Shown one piece after another: positions 35,301-45,256 of a stretch of 64,000 nucleotides of DNA (position 1 is its first letter; every line of letters begins with the position of its first letter). Location: NCBI RefSeq assembly GCF_014822185.1, contig NZ_QVLR01000047.1, positions 1-64,000 of the forward strand, read 5' to 3'. Origin of the DNA: Azoarcus sp. Aa7. Lineage in GTDB: Bacteria; Pseudomonadota; Gammaproteobacteria; Burkholderiales; Rhodocyclaceae. The position numbers and the translations under genes were made by a program. A model generated the notes under the pieces. That model made no database searches. It worked only from the letters and a program-made list of their open reading frames with translations, and was not told where the DNA came from.

Positions 35301-35854
35301 TCGGGCAGGTCCAGGATCGTGGGCAGGAAGGCCTCGCTGACGAGCAACGCGCGGCCGTGCAGGCGGAACAGCGAACGCCGCGCCCACACGCGCGGCGGCA
35401 TCGCCATCGGCGCGACCGCGGCCGAGGCGAGATGATAGCGCGCGTCGCGGCGGTCGAGACAGGCGCAGGTCAGCGCGCGACGGGTGATCGCGGGGTCGGC
35501 GAAGAGCGCGGCGCCGAGCGGCCGCGCGCCCATGCCGTGGAAGAGGTTCCACGCGCCGCGCACGTTGGCGCGCGGCAGCAGCGAGCGCGCGAACACCACC
35601 GGCACGCCGTCGGCGATCAGCAGCACTTCGCGCAGCCACGCAAGCTCGCCGCGACGCAGGCCGAGCAGCGTGGCCTCGTCGCGGTGCGGCACGGCGAGGC
35701 ACTGGCGCAGCACGCGCACCGAGAAGCTGCCGCAGCGGACGCGGATGCGCGCGGTGAGCGAGTCCGGATCGGTGAGCCAGGGGCGGAGCATGCGGGAAAC
35801 GGTCGCACGCGGCGGGCGCTTCAGCCAGGTTTCTTTGTGGGGACGGGTGCGCAT
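35297..35854 (-). CDS. ubiC: Chorismate--pyruvate lyase
   Basis: Converts chorismate to 4-hydroxybenzoate, the first committed ubiquinone step. 185 residues; the pattern [30 protein letters not shown] and the C-terminal LLVSEAFLP match UbiC. The start at 35854 has no good Shine-Dalgarno sequence; an in-frame ATG at 35791 (MLRPWLTDP) would give a 164-residue protein nearer E. coli length, so the N-terminus is uncertain. Confidence 0.9.
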   Translation of the reverse strand: MRTRPHKETWLKRPPRATVSRMLRPWLTDPDSLTARIRVRCGSFSVRVLRQCLAVPHRDEATLLGLRRGELAWLREVLLIADGVPVVFARSLLPRANVRGAWNLFHGMGARPLGAALFADPAITRRALTCACLDRRDARYHLASAAVAPMAMPPRVWARRSLFRLHGRALLVSEAFLPTILDLPE

Positions 35855-35926
35855 GGAAGGACGACGTCGGGACGACGCGCATCATACCGGCCGAGAGCCC
35901 CGGCCCCAAACCGGCGCGTCCGCCGC

Positions 35927-37975
35927 TCAGGCACGCAGCAGGCCCTCGCGCCCGCCCAGCCAGCGTTCCATCAGCTGCGTCGCGACCTCGGGCGCTTCGC
36001 GCAGCAGGCGTTCGGCGAGCGCGCGCGCGGGCTCCACAAGATCGGCGTCACCCTCGAGGTCGGCATAGCGCAGCAGCGGCACCCCGCTCTGGCGCGCACC
36101 GACGAATTCGCCGGGGCCGCGGATGCGCAGATCCTCGCGCGCGATCGCGAAGCCGTCGCTGTGTTCATAGATGACCTTCAGGCGCGCACGGCCGTTTTCC
36201 GACAGCGGGTGGGCGTAGATCAGGATGCAGGCGGATTCCGCGGTGCCGCGCCCGACGCGCCCGCGCAGCTGGTGCAGCTGCGCGAGGCCGAAGCGCTCGG
36301 CGTGCTCGATCACCATCAGGCTCGCGTTGGGCACGTCGACGCCGACCTCGATGACCGTCGTCGCGACCAGCAGTTGCAGTTCGCCGGCCGAGAACGCCGC
36401 CATCGTCGCGGACTTCTCGTCGGGCTTCAAGCGTCCGTGCGCGAGGCCGATCCTGAGTTCGGGCAGCGCGGCGCCAAGCGACTCGAAGGTCTCGACCGCG
36501 GTCTTGAGCTGCAGCGCCTCGGACTCCTCGATCAGCGGGCACACCCAGTAGGCCTGCGCCCCGCCGAGGCAGGCGTCGCGCACGCGCGCGATGACCTGGT
36601 CGCGGCGCGACTCGGCGACGAGCTTGGTGAGGATGGGAGTGCGGCCGGGCGGCAGTTCGTCGAGCACGGTGACGTCGAGATCGGCGTAGTAGCTCATCGC
36701 CAGCGTGCGCGGGATGGGCGTCGCGGACATCATCAACATGTGCGGATGCAGCCCGTCGGCGCCCTTTTCGCGCAGCGCGAGGCGCTGGCGCACGCCGAAG
36801 CGGTGCTGCTCGTCGATGATCGCGAGGCCCAGGCGCGGCAAGGTCACAGGATCCTCGATCAGCGCATGCGTGCCGACCGCGAGCAGCACCTCGCCGCTCG
36901 CGAGGCGTGCGAGCTCGGCCTCGCGCGCCTTTTTCCGCCGGCTGCCCGAGAGCCACGCAATGCCGACGCCGAGCGGCTCCAGCCACGCGGCGAGCTTCTT
37001 CCAGTGCTGTTCGGCGAGGATCTCGGTCGGGGCCATGAGCACGGCCTGGAAACCGTTCTCGGCCGCCTGCAGCATCGCGAGCGCGGCGACAATGGTCTTG
37101 CCGCTGCCGACGTCGCCCTGAAGCAGGCGCTGCATCGGGTGCGGGGTGGCGAGGTCGCGGCCGATCTGCGCGACCGCACGCGCCTGGGCGCCGGTGAGAC
37201 GGAACGGCAGCTGTGCGAGCAGCGCACCGGTGAGTTTGCCGTTGTCGCGCAGGATGGGCGCGTGCCGCGTGCGGCGGGCGTTGTAGGCGCGGCGCAGCGA
37301 CAGCTGCTGGACCAGCAGTTCCTCGAACTTGATGCGCTGCCACGCGGGATGGGCGCGGTCCTCCAGCGCATACGGATCCATGTCGGGGGGCGGCTGGTGC
37401 AGCGTGCGCAGGGCGTCGGCGAAGGGGGGCAGCTGCAGGCCGCCGGGCAGGGGCGCGGGGAGCAGTTCGGTCATCGGCGGGCGCTGCAGTTCGCGCCCGA
37501 TGAGCTTGCGCAGCGCCGACTGGGCGAGCCCCGCGGTGGTCGGGTAGACGGGCGTGAGCGCCTGCGGCAGGGCCTCGCCGGCCTCGACCGGGTGCACGCG
37601 CGGATGCACCATCTCGTTGCCGAAAAAGCCGCCGCGCACTTCGCCGAACACGCGCACGCGGCGGCCGGGGGCGAGTTGTTTCTGCTGCGAGGGGTAGAAG
37701 TTGAGCCAGCGCGCGGTGAGCGTGCCGCTTGCATCGCGGATCTGCGCGACGAGCTGGCGGCGCGGGCGCAGCGTGACTTCGCAGGACACCACCTCGCCTT
37801 CGACCTGCACCGGCGCGCCGGCGCGCGCCGCGGCGATCGGCGTGAGCCGGGTCTCGTCCTCGTAGCGCAGCGGCAGATGCAGGACGAGGTCCTGCGGCCG
37901 GCGAATGTCGAGTTTCGCCAGCCGGCCTGCGAGTTGCGGGCCGATGCCGGCCCAGGTGTGCTGATCCTTAGCCAA
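35927..37975 (-). CDS. recG: ATP-dependent DNA helicase RecG
   Basis: Branch-migration helicase that regresses stalled forks and processes recombination intermediates. The 682-residue protein has an N-terminal wedge/OB domain, then superfamily 2 motifs: Walker [13 protein letters not shown] Walker B in [21 protein letters not shown] (motif III), and the C-terminal QLRGRVGRG (motif VI). The start overlaps the ridA stop by 8 bp. Confidence 0.96.
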   Translation of the reverse strand: MAKDQHTWAGIGPQLAGRLAKLDIRRPQDLVLHLPLRYEDETRLTPIAAARAGAPVQVEGEVVSCEVTLRPRRQLVAQIRDASGTLTARWLNFYPSQQKQLAPGRRVRVFGEVRGGFFGNEMVHPRVHPVEAGEALPQALTPVYPTTAGLAQSALRKLIGRELQRPPMTELLPAPLPGGLQLPPFADALRTLHQPPPDMDPYALEDRAHPAWQRIKFEELLVQQLSLRRAYNARRTRHAPILRDNGKLTGALLAQLPFRLTGAQARAVAQIGRDLATPHPMQRLLQGDVGSGKTIVAALAMLQAAENGFQAVLMAPTEILAEQHWKKLAAWLEPLGVGIAWLSGSRRKKAREAELARLASGEVLLAVGTHALIEDPVTLPRLGLAIIDEQHRFGVRQRLALREKGADGLHPHMLMMSATPIPRTLAMSYYADLDVTVLDELPPGRTPILTKLVAESRRDQVIARVRDACLGGAQAYWVCPLIEESEALQLKTAVETFESLGAALPELRIGLAHGRLKPDEKSATMAAFSAGELQLLVATTVIEVGVDVPNASLMVIEHAERFGLAQLHQLRGRVGRGTAESACILIYAHPLSENGRARLKVIYEHSDGFAIAREDLRIRGPGEFVGARQSGVPLLRYADLEGDADLVEPARALAERLLREAPEVATQLMERWLGGREGLLRA

Positions 37976-38348
37976 GCACCAGGATGGCGTCGGCCTCGAC
38001 CACGCCGCCCTTGGGCAGCTCCTTCACGCCGACTGCGGCGCGCGCCGGGAAGGGTTCGGCGAAGTAGCGCGCCATCACCTCGTTCACCTTGGCGAAGTTC
38101 GCGAGATCGGTGAGGTAGATCGTCACGCGGACGGCGTCGGCGAGCGAGCCGCCGGCCGCTTCGGCAACCGCCTTGAGGTTCTCGAACACGCGCACGGTCT
38201 GGGCCTCGAAGCCCTCGACCATCTGCATCGTGGCGGGATCGAGGCCGATCTGGCCGGAACAATAGACGGTGTCGCCGACCTTGACGGCCTGCGAGTAGGT
38301 GCCGATCGCGGCGGGAGCGTTGGGTGTCGAGATGATGCTGCGACTCAT
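37968..38348 (-). CDS. ridA: RidA family reactive intermediate/imine deaminase
   Basis: Hydrolyses reactive 2-aminoacrylate enamines/imines formed by PLP enzymes. The 126-residue length is typical. The signature includes [18 protein letters not shown], the catalytic Arg in FPARAAVGV, and the Glu in the C-terminal VEADAILV. It overlaps recG downstream; the coupling is positional and no functional link is known. Confidence 0.94.
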   Translation of the reverse strand: MSRSIISTPNAPAAIGTYSQAVKVGDTVYCSGQIGLDPATMQMVEGFEAQTVRVFENLKAVAEAAGGSLADAVRVTIYLTDLANFAKVNEVMARYFAEPFPARAAVGVKELPKGGVVEADAILVLG

Positions 38349-38394
38349 GGTCGGGTTCCTTTGCTATTACGGACGATCCGGACTGGGGATCGGA

Positions 38395-38429
38395 TGAAAC
38401 AACGCCCCGGCGCATCCGGCACCGGGGCG
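38395..38429 (-). terminator. Terminator after fliW
   Basis: The 8-bp stem CGCCCCGG/CCGGGGCG (38403-38410 and 38422-38429) is followed on the minus strand by TTGTTTC. It lies 16 bp past the fliW stop and upstream of ridA. Confidence 0.62.
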
Positions 38430-38444
38430 CGGGGGGTACGTCGA

Positions 38445-38888
38445 TCAGCCTTCGGCGCGCAGGGTCACGTCACAGCCCAGACGCGTGATGACCTTCTGGA
38501 TTCCGCGGCGCGAGGACACGTTGATCACCAGCGGCGCCATGAAGTTCGCGCGCATTCCGGCGGTCGCCGGGTTGCCCGCTTCGCCTTCGTCCTTGCGCAC
38601 GATCACGGCGACGAAGGCATCGGCAGGGTTGGTGAGCTTGAGTTGCTCCGCTTCGTCGTCCGAGAGACCGAACTCGTAATTGACGCCCAGACTGTCGGGG
38701 CCGGTGATCGAGAAGACGGCCGCGGGATTGTCGAGACTCTGCAGCAGGAACAGGGACGAGGTGGAGTCGTGCTCATGCACCAGCGCAAAGTTCTTGCACT
38801 CTTCGAAACCGGGGAGCCCGGCCGGGAACTCGATCACCTTGTCATCGGGAATATCGACGGTACCGAACACCTGACTTTCGATCTTCAT
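38445..38888 (-). CDS. fliW: Flagellar assembly factor FliW
   Basis: Small protein that, in Bacillus and Campylobacter, binds CsrA and flagellin and relieves CsrA repression of flagellin translation. 147 residues, starting MKIESQVFGTVDI, with the family motifs FPAGLPGFE and VNVSSRRG-like VINVSSRRGIQKV. GAGGAGAG precedes the ATG at 38888. No csrA or flagellar gene is next to it here, so its partners must be elsewhere. Confidence 0.92.
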   Translation of the reverse strand: MKIESQVFGTVDIPDDKVIEFPAGLPGFEECKNFALVHEHDSTSSLFLLQSLDNPAAVFSITGPDSLGVNYEFGLSDDEAEQLKLTNPADAFVAVIVRKDEGEAGNPATAGMRANFMAPLVINVSSRRGIQKVITRLGCDVTLRAEG

Positions 38889-38974
38889 GGAGCTCTCCTC
38901 TGATTGTCCTGCTTGCGAAATCCTGACATGACCGCGCACAGGGCGGGCCTGCCTGCCCTTCCCGGTCCGGGACG

Positions 38975-39682
38975 CTATTTGCGCGGAGCCAAGATCATGC
39001 CATCCAGCTTGCGTTCGCGGCGAATTTTTTCCTGTGCCGCAAGCGCGGACTCGCGGTCCGGATAGGGGCCGAGCACGACCCGGGCCTGCAGGTGCGCCGG
39101 ATAGCCCTTTCGCTCGAGTTCCCGACGCATGCTTTCGGCATTGGCCGTATCGAGGAACACGCCCAGCTGGATGAGGTATCCGGGCCCGGGCGGCGGTCCG
39201 GCATGCAGGCGCGGCGCATCGGCACGGGACGACGCATCGGCCGTGTCCGCCGGGGCTGCCGGCGCATCGGCCGCCTGCGCTGGCGCGGGGGAAATCGAGG
39301 GCGCTGCGGGGACGACCGAAGCGGTCCATCCCGGCGGCGACGCACCCGGAGCGACCATTGCGCCGTCGGACGCGGCCGGCAGCGGCGCGGATCGAGTCTC
39401 TGCGCTCCGGGCTTGCACGGCTTCGGCGGGCGCTCCCTGCTCCGCCACGACTGGCGCCGCTTCCACCGCAGGCGCGACCGGGGCTGCAGGCGCGGCGGGG
39501 CCAGGCGGTTCGGCCGGCACGGGGACGGCGGGCGGCGCCAGCGGCGCGGCCGTATCGCTGCCCTCCACCAGCCAAAGCGACGCCGTCAGCGCCATGAGGG
39601 CAAGGATCGCCATCAGCGCCCGCTTCAGGCTGGCCTTGCGCAGATTTTCGACATCCGCGCCCGCGGTGAGCGAGCCGCTCAT
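38975..39682 (-). CDS. SPOR domain-containing membrane protein
   Basis: A 235-residue bitopic protein with a short cytoplasmic N-terminus, one membrane helix at about 22-40, a long Ala/Pro-rich periplasmic linker (about 45-165) and a C-terminal SPOR domain (about 166-235: YLIQLGVFLDTANAESMRRE, ARVVLGPYPDRESALAAQEK). SPOR domains bind denuded septal glycan, so a role at the division site is plausible. The start overlaps the stop of the DUF2802 gene (ATGA). Confidence 0.87.
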   Translation of the reverse strand: MSGSLTAGADVENLRKASLKRALMAILALMALTASLWLVEGSDTAAPLAPPAVPVPAEPPGPAAPAAPVAPAVEAAPVVAEQGAPAEAVQARSAETRSAPLPAASDGAMVAPGASPPGWTASVVPAAPSISPAPAQAADAPAAPADTADASSRADAPRLHAGPPPGPGYLIQLGVFLDTANAESMRRELERKGYPAHLQARVVLGPYPDRESALAAQEKIRRERKLDGMILAPRK

Positions 39683-40251
39683 GCTTCCTTCCCGGGCTCG
39701 CCGGTCTGGCTGCGCGCCAGCGATTGCACGAGCTCGGCCTCGGCGACGGTGATGCCGCAGCGCTCGGCGATCGTTTCGGCATCCAGCCCGCGGCGCGCGA
39801 ACACCAGCGCCTCGTTGTATTCCGGCGACGCTCCGTGGGTCACGACACCCGCGTCGGCCTGTTCCTTGTGCACATGCAGCTGCGCGCGGATTTCGTCGAG
39901 TTCGCGCCGCAGTTCGGCCAGCGCGCTACCCTGCTGCTCGAGCTCGCGCCGCAGCTGACGGACCTCCAGTTCGTGCTGGAATGCGTCCGGGGCGGTCTCT
40001 GCGCCGGCGGGCGCGGGCACGGGAGGGCCAACGCTGTAAAGCGGGCCGGGTTCTTCATCGTCGTCGCTTTCGGCGACAACGGCATCGACGTGTTCGGGCG
40101 CATCGGCGGGCGCATCGGCGGGCGCTTCGGCCGGCGGCACGTCCGGCACGGACGCCGACGCGCGCGGCGCGCGCGATACGCGGTAGAGCTGGTAGCCGAC
40201 ATAGACGGCGAGCAGCGCGATTGCGGCGAGGATGAGTTCACGCAGTCCCAT
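39679..40251 (-). CDS. DUF2802 domain-containing protein
   Basis: A 190-residue protein with an N-terminal membrane anchor (about 4-22), an acidic Pro/Ala-rich linker, a coiled coil (about 95-130) and a C-terminal segment EALVFARRGLDAETIAERCGITVAEAELV that has the look of the helix-turn-helix-like DUF2802 domain. In other proteobacteria DUF2802 proteins often occur near motility genes; the adjacent SPOR and fliW genes are compatible with that. Function unknown. Confidence 0.8.
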   Translation of the reverse strand: MGLRELILAAIALLAVYVGYQLYRVSRAPRASASVPDVPPAEAPADAPADAPEHVDAVVAESDDDEEPGPLYSVGPPVPAPAGAETAPDAFQHELEVRQLRRELEQQGSALAELRRELDEIRAQLHVHKEQADAGVVTHGASPEYNEALVFARRGLDAETIAERCGITVAEAELVQSLARSQTGEPGKEA

Positions 40252-40363
40252 TCGACCTCACGCAGGGGGCAGGACAACAAGGATCGTGCATCGGGGAGGC
40301 AGGCCGGAACGGGCGCGACGACGGATAAGTCGGGGATAATACTGGCGCCCCACCTTCCCGACA

Positions 40364-41143
40364 ATGCAGATGGCCTTCGACTCCGCGCTCGCCCTGTTCT
40401 GGCTCAAGAAAACCGTGTCGATCATGGTGCAGCCGCCGCTCGCCCCGCTGCTGCTGATCGTCGTCGGGCTGCTGCTCGCGGGACGCCGGCGACGTGCCGG
40501 TCTCGCGCTGGCCTGGCTCGGCGTCGCGGCCACGCTGCTGCTCTCCACACCGGCGAGCGTCGGCTGGCTGCTGCACGGCCTCGAGACGGCGCCGGTCGTC
40601 GATGCGGCCGGACTACGGCAGGCGCAGGCCATCGTCGTGCTGGGAGCCGGCAAGCGGCGCAACGCACCGGAATACGGAGGCGAAACGGTGAACCGCCTCG
40701 CGCTGGAGCGGTTGCGCTACGCGGCACGGCTGGCGCGCAGGACGGGGCTGCCCGTGCTGGTCAGCGGCGGCGCGCCGACGGGCGACGTGCCGGAGGCGGT
40801 GCTCATGCAGGCGGCGCTCGAAGAGGACTTCCGCGTCCCGGTGCGCTGGGTCGAGAGAGCCTCGCTCGATACGCAGCAGAATGGACGGTTTTCGGCAGTG
40901 CCGCTGCATGCCGCGGGCGTGCGCCGCATCCTGCTCGTGACCCACGCGGCCCACATGCCGCGCGCGCAGGCGGCCTTCGAGGACGCCGGGCTGCAGGTCA
41001 TACCGGCACCGACTGCATGGCTGGGCGGCGCGGGAGCGGGCGAGCAGGTGCTCGGGGAGCTCCCCGGGCCGACCTCCGCCTATGCCGGCTGGTATGCCGT
41101 GCACGAGTGGCTGGGGCTGCTGGCGTACCGCCTGGCGCGCTGA
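40364..41143 (+). CDS. YdcF/ElyC-like DUF218 membrane protein
   Basis: 259 residues, with two N-terminal membrane helices (about 23-40 and 45-62) followed by a DUF218 domain: AIVVLGAGKRRNAPEYGG, LVSGGAPTGDVPEA and LLVTHAAHMPRAQAAFE. The two-helix topology matches E. coli ElyC, implicated in envelope/undecaprenyl-phosphate homeostasis, rather than soluble YdcF. It is divergent from the DUF2802 gene. An ATG at 40370 is an alternative start. Confidence 0.87.
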   Translation: MQMAFDSALALFWLKKTVSIMVQPPLAPLLLIVVGLLLAGRRRRAGLALAWLGVAATLLLSTPASVGWLLHGLETAPVVDAAGLRQAQAIVVLGAGKRRNAPEYGGETVNRLALERLRYAARLARRTGLPVLVSGGAPTGDVPEAVLMQAALEEDFRVPVRWVERASLDTQQNGRFSAVPLHAAGVRRILLVTHAAHMPRAQAAFEDAGLQVIPAPTAWLGGAGAGEQVLGELPGPTSAYAGWYAVHEWLGLLAYRLAR

Positions 41144-41338
41144 CCCCCGGCAGACGCGCCCGGCGCGACCCGGGGATGCATCGCCGGGACTGTCCAGCGC
41201 GACGGGGCGTCTATGATGACAGGACGGGCCGGGAACGAAGGCCCCGAGACCGCCCCAGCCGGCACCTATCCGGAACCCGCGCGACGGACCGGCATGCCGG
41301 GAACGGGATGGCAAGATGAAGGCGCGCAAGGAGCACAC

Positions 41339-42226
41339 ATGAGCAATAACGCGTCCCCCGACAGCAGTATCGAATCAATCGTCGTGCCGCGCGCGAGCGA
41401 TCTCGGCGGCGGCTTCAAGGTCCTGCGCGTGCTGCCCTCGGCGCAGCGGCGCATGGTCGGCCCCTTCGTCTTCCTCGACCAGATGGGCCCCGTGCAACTC
41501 GACGCCGGCACCGGCCTCGACGTGCGCCCGCACCCGCACATCGGGCTCGCGACCGTCACCTACCTGTTCGACGGCGAGATCCTGCACCGCGACAGCCTCG
41601 GCAGCGTGCAGCCGATCCGCCCGGGCGAGTTGAACTGGATGACCGCAGGGAGCGGCATCGTCCATTCCGAACGCACACCGCCCGAACTGCGCCCGGGCGG
41701 ACCACGCCTCGCCGGGCTGCAGGCTTGGGTCGGCCTGCCGGCGCGCGACGAGGAAACCGCGCCCGCATTCGCGCATCACGGCGCCGGCGAACTGCCCGTC
41801 ATCGCCGAGCCGGGCATGCGTATCCGCGTGATCGCCGGCGAGATCTTCGGCGTCCGTTCGCCGGCCGAGACGCGCTCGCCGCTGTTCTACGCCGACGTCA
41901 CGCTCGTCCCGCAGCAGCGCCTGCACGTTCCGGCGGAACACGAAGAACGCGCGGCCTATGTCGTCGACGGCGCGGTCCGGATCGACGGCGAAGCCTTTCC
42001 GCCCGGCCAGCTGCTCGTCTTCCGCCGCGGCGCCGACGTGACGCTATCAGCGCTGGGACCGACGCGCCTCGTGCTGTTCGGCGGCGAACCGCTAGACGGC
42101 CCGCGCTTCGTCTGGTGGAATTTCGTCGCGAGCACGCGCGAACGCATCGAGCAGGCCAAAGAAGACTGGCGCGCCGACCGCTTCGCCCCGGTGCCGGGCG
42201 AAACCGAACGCATCCCGCTGCCCTGA
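41339..42226 (+). CDS. Pirin family protein
   Basis: A bicupin of 295 residues. The N-terminal cupin has the pirin metal ligands in [19 protein letters not shown], followed by HRDSLGS and the GSGIVHSE motif. The C-terminal cupin is more divergent, as usual. Some bacterial pirins are quercetinases, others regulators; this cannot be settled here. The ATG at 41339 has AAGGAG six bases upstream, so the longer upstream frame is rejected. It is followed by the nitroreductase gene 31 bp later. Confidence 0.93.
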   Translation: MSNNASPDSSIESIVVPRASDLGGGFKVLRVLPSAQRRMVGPFVFLDQMGPVQLDAGTGLDVRPHPHIGLATVTYLFDGEILHRDSLGSVQPIRPGELNWMTAGSGIVHSERTPPELRPGGPRLAGLQAWVGLPARDEETAPAFAHHGAGELPVIAEPGMRIRVIAGEIFGVRSPAETRSPLFYADVTLVPQQRLHVPAEHEERAAYVVDGAVRIDGEAFPPGQLLVFRRGADVTLSALGPTRLVLFGGEPLDGPRFVWWNFVASTRERIEQAKEDWRADRFAPVPGETERIPLP

Positions 42227-42257
42227 CGGCAGCTCCACCCCCCCGCAGGAGAAACCG

Positions 42258-42893
42258 ATGAGCTCGACCCTGAACGAGGAAGGACGCAATCTGCTGTTCC
42301 GCAACGCCCGCACGCACAACGAGTGGCTGGACAAAGCGGTCAGCGACGACACGCTGCGCGAGCTGTACGAGTTGATGAAATGGGGCCCGACCAGCGTCAA
42401 TTGCTGCCCCGCGCGCATCCTGTTCCTGCGCACCCCCGAAGCGAAGGCCAGGCTCCTGCCGGCGCTCGCGCCCGGCAACGTCGAGAAGACGCGCAGCGCC
42501 CCGGTCACCGCGATCATCGGCTACGACGGCCGCTTCTACGACATGCTGCCGAAGCTCTTCCCGCACGCCGACGCGCGAGCGTGGTTCGTCGATACGCCCG
42601 AGCTCGCCGAGGTCACCGCACGGCGCAACAGCTCGCTGCAGGGCGCCTACTTCATCATGGCGGCACGCGCCGTCGGACTGGATTGCGGCCCGATGTCGGG
42701 CTTCGACCAGACCCGGGTCGACCATGAATTCTTCCCCGCCTCGGGCGGCACCGGCAGCGAATTCAGCCAGGAATACTTCCCGGACAGCCACGTGAAGACG
42801 AACTTCCTGTGCAATCTCGGCTACGGCGATCCGGCGAAGCTCTACCCGCGCAGCCCGCGGCTCGACTTCGGCGAGGCCTGCAAGCTGCTCTGA
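42258..42893 (+). CDS. rutE: Nitroreductase family protein, malonic semialdehyde reductase (RutE)-like
   Basis: 211-residue FMN-dependent oxidoreductase. [17 protein letters not shown] and the C-terminal [19 protein letters not shown] match the RutE/HadB subgroup, which reduces malonic semialdehyde to 3-hydroxypropionate in the Rut pyrimidine pathway. CAGGAG precedes the ATG. No other rut genes lie nearby, so the substrate may differ. It is probably co-transcribed with the pirin gene. Confidence 0.88.
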   Translation: MSSTLNEEGRNLLFRNARTHNEWLDKAVSDDTLRELYELMKWGPTSVNCCPARILFLRTPEAKARLLPALAPGNVEKTRSAPVTAIIGYDGRFYDMLPKLFPHADARAWFVDTPELAEVTARRNSSLQGAYFIMAARAVGLDCGPMSGFDQTRVDHEFFPASGGTGSEFSQEYFPDSHVKTNFLCNLGYGDPAKLYPRSPRLDFGEACKLL

Positions 42894-42962
42894 ACGCATC
42901 GCAGCCCGCGCCGGGCGCAACGGGGTACGCCGCGCCGGGCCATGAACCGCGCCGCCCGCCCG

Positions 42963-43763
42963 TCAGGCGCCGCGGAATCCCGGCTTGCGCTTCTCGAGGA
43001 AGGCGTTGATACCCTCGACGAAATCCCCGGTCGCACTGCAGCGCGCGAAGGCCTCGGCCTCGCTCTGCAACTGGGTTTCGATCTTCGCATCCGGCGACGA
43101 CGCCAGCAGGCGCTTGATTTCGCCGTAGGCGTGGCGCGCCCCGTTCTGCAGGCGCCCCACCAGCGCCGCGGTTTCGGCGTCGAGTTCCGCGGCAGCGACG
43201 ACACGATTGACGAGGCTCAGGCGGAACGCCTCGGTCGCATCGAAACGGTCGCCCAGCAGCAGCAGCTCCGCGGCCTTGCGCCGTCCCACGATGCGCGGCA
43301 GGAACCACGACATGCCGCCGTCGGCGGACAGGCCGATCGACGAATAGGCGGTCGTGAACTTCGCGCTGTCCGCACACAGCGCGAGGTCGCACCCCAGCAT
43401 CAGCGACAGGCCGAAGCCCGCGCAGGCGCCGCGCACCTTGGCAATCACCGGCTGCGGCAAGGACTGCAGGATTTCGACGGCCGGATTGATGTGCTTTTCG
43501 ATGATCGCGCGGAAGGCGATCATGCGTGCCTGGGGCCCCAGATGGAACTGGGTCGCGAAATCCTTGAGATCGCCGCCGGCCATGAAATGATCGCCGGCCC
43601 CGGCGATCACCACGACGTCTACATCCTTCAGGTCGCGCAGCCTGCGCACCACGACCAGCAGGTCCTCCATCATTTCGATGGACAAGGCATTGAGCTGCGC
43701 CGGACGGTTCAGCGTGAGGGTCGCGACGCGGTTATCGACGTCGAGCAGTACGGTGTTGGCCAT
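42963..43763 (-). CDS. Enoyl-CoA hydratase/isomerase family protein (PaaG-like)
   Basis: A 266-residue crotonase-fold protein with the oxyanion-hole motifs AGGDLKDFA and GACAGFGLSLM. The two catalytic glutamates of classical hydratases are not at their usual places: the first region reads FGLSLMLGC and the second SIGLSADGG, with an Asp. That Asp pattern resembles PaaG and delta3,delta2-enoyl-CoA isomerases. A double-bond isomerase role in unsaturated or aromatic acyl-CoA degradation is therefore more likely than hydration. It is the last gene of the fad block, 267 bp from fadA with a repeat between. Confidence 0.88.
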   Translation of the reverse strand: MANTVLLDVDNRVATLTLNRPAQLNALSIEMMEDLLVVVRRLRDLKDVDVVVIAGAGDHFMAGGDLKDFATQFHLGPQARMIAFRAIIEKHINPAVEILQSLPQPVIAKVRGACAGFGLSLMLGCDLALCADSAKFTTAYSSIGLSADGGMSWFLPRIVGRRKAAELLLLGDRFDATEAFRLSLVNRVVAAAELDAETAALVGRLQNGARHAYGEIKRLLASSPDAKIETQLQSEAEAFARCSATGDFVEGINAFLEKRKPGFRGA

Positions 43764-43904
43764 GAATATCTACCCTTCCGATTATGTCTGCCGCATCGCG
43801 GGCACGGCGTCGCGGCGTTGGATCCTGGTTTAGCAGTATGCCGCGAGACGGCGTGCGTTGTAATCCGGCCGGAGCGGGGGCGGGGTGGGAGGTTTTCAGC
43901 TGGC

Positions 43905-44004
43905 GTAGGGCGGAAAAGCGCAGCGCCTTCCGCCGCATGGCAGAGGTGATCGATGGGCAGCGGTGGCGCAGTTGGCAAACTCGGCCTTCGGCTCATCCGC
44001 CCCA
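43905..44004. repeat. Structured intergenic repeat, copy A
   Basis: About 100 bp, starting with a 35-base stretch identical to copy B at 51681 (GTAGGGCGGAAAAGCGCAGC at its beginning). A hairpin of 7 bp (GGCGGAA 43909-43915 with TTCCGCC 43928-43934) sits at the left. The right end GGCTCATCCGCCCC is the inverse of the left end, so the unit has inverted termini. The middle diverges except for GCGCAGTTGGCAAA. It lies 27 bp downstream of the fadA stop. It looks like a REP/MITE-type element. Confidence 0.8.
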
Positions 44005-44030
44005 CGACAACTAAAGGCGTCGCGATCGTC

Positions 44031-45230
44031 TCACACCCGCTCGAACACCCCCGCAGCCCCCATGCCGGTGCCGATGCACATCGAGATCATCCCGTAGCGC
44101 AGGTTCGCGTCGCGCTGCATCGCGCTCATCAGCGTCGCCGCGCGAATCGCCCCGGTCGCGCCCAGCGGATGACCCAACGCAATGGCTCCGCCCAGCGGGT
44201 TCACCTTCGCCGGGTCCAGTTCCAGCTGCCGCATCACCGCCAAGGCCTGTGCCGCGAAGGCCTCGTTGAGCTCGACCCAGTCGATCTCGCCCGGCGCCAC
44301 GCCGCCCGCCTTCAGCGCGCGCGGAATCGCCTCGATCGGCCCGATGCCCATGACCTGTGGCGGCACACCGGCGACGGAGTAGCTCACGAAGCGCGCGATC
44401 GGCGTCGCGCCGTAACGCTTCACCGCCGCCTCGCTCATCAGCAGTACGGCCCCCGCGCCGTCCGACATCTGGGAGCTGTTGCCGGCCGTCACCGACCCGC
44501 GCGCCGCGAACACCGGCTTGAGCTTGCCCAACGCCTCCAGCGACGCATCCGCGCGCGGCCCCTCGTCGGTGTCGGCGACGCGCTCGACGACACGCACCGC
44601 CCCGCCCGCGCCCGGCACGTGCGTGCGCACCATGTAGGGCGTGATCTCGTCGCGGAAGTAGCCTGCCGCAATCGCCGCGCAGGCACGCTGGTTCGACTGC
44701 AGTGCGAACGCATCCTGGTCCTCGCGGCTCACCTTCCACTGTTGCGCGACCATCTCCGCGGTGAGCCCCATGCCGTAGGCGATACCGATGTTCTCGTGCT
44801 TGGCGAAGATCGCCGGGTTGAGGCTCACCTTGTTGCCCATGATCTGCGGCATCGCACTCATCGACTCGGTGCCGGCCGCGATCATCACGTCGGCCTCGCC
44901 CAGCCGGATGCGCGCCGCCGCGTCCGCGACCGCCTGCAGCCCCGACGAGCAGAAGCGGTTGATCGTGATTCCCGGCACCGTGTCGGGCAGACCCGCCAGC
45001 AGCAGGCCGATGCGCGCGACGTTCATGCCCTGCTCGGCCTCCGGCATCGCGCAGCCGACGATCACGTCGCCGACCTCGTTCGCTTCGAGGCCCGGCACCT
45101 TCGCGACCACCGACGACAACACATGCGCCAGCATGTCGTCCGGACGCACGCTACGGAACATGCCGTTGCGCTTGGCGACCGGCGTGCGCGTCGCGGCGAC
45201 GATGTAGGCTTCCTGAATCTGTCTGCTCAT
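44031..45230 (-). CDS. fadA: Acetyl-CoA C-acyltransferase (3-ketoacyl-CoA thiolase)
   Basis: Thiolytic cleavage of 3-ketoacyl-CoA. The 399-residue thiolase has the nucleophile Cys in NRFCSSGLQA, the His of the LNEAFAAQ-to-GGAIALGHPLGATGA region, and a second Cys in CIGTGMGAAG. The last motif has Thr where CIGGGMG is more common. The start at 45230 (MSRQIQEAYIVAATRTP) is chosen by homology. It lies 26 bp after the fadB-like gene, so the two should form a multienzyme complex. Confidence 0.95.
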   Translation of the reverse strand: MSRQIQEAYIVAATRTPVAKRNGMFRSVRPDDMLAHVLSSVVAKVPGLEANEVGDVIVGCAMPEAEQGMNVARIGLLLAGLPDTVPGITINRFCSSGLQAVADAAARIRLGEADVMIAAGTESMSAMPQIMGNKVSLNPAIFAKHENIGIAYGMGLTAEMVAQQWKVSREDQDAFALQSNQRACAAIAAGYFRDEITPYMVRTHVPGAGGAVRVVERVADTDEGPRADASLEALGKLKPVFAARGSVTAGNSSQMSDGAGAVLLMSEAAVKRYGATPIARFVSYSVAGVPPQVMGIGPIEAIPRALKAGGVAPGEIDWVELNEAFAAQALAVMRQLELDPAKVNPLGGAIALGHPLGATGAIRAATLMSAMQRDANLRYGMISMCIGTGMGAAGVFERV

Positions 45231-45256
45231 TTCGTTTTCCCCATCCGTTCCGAGGG

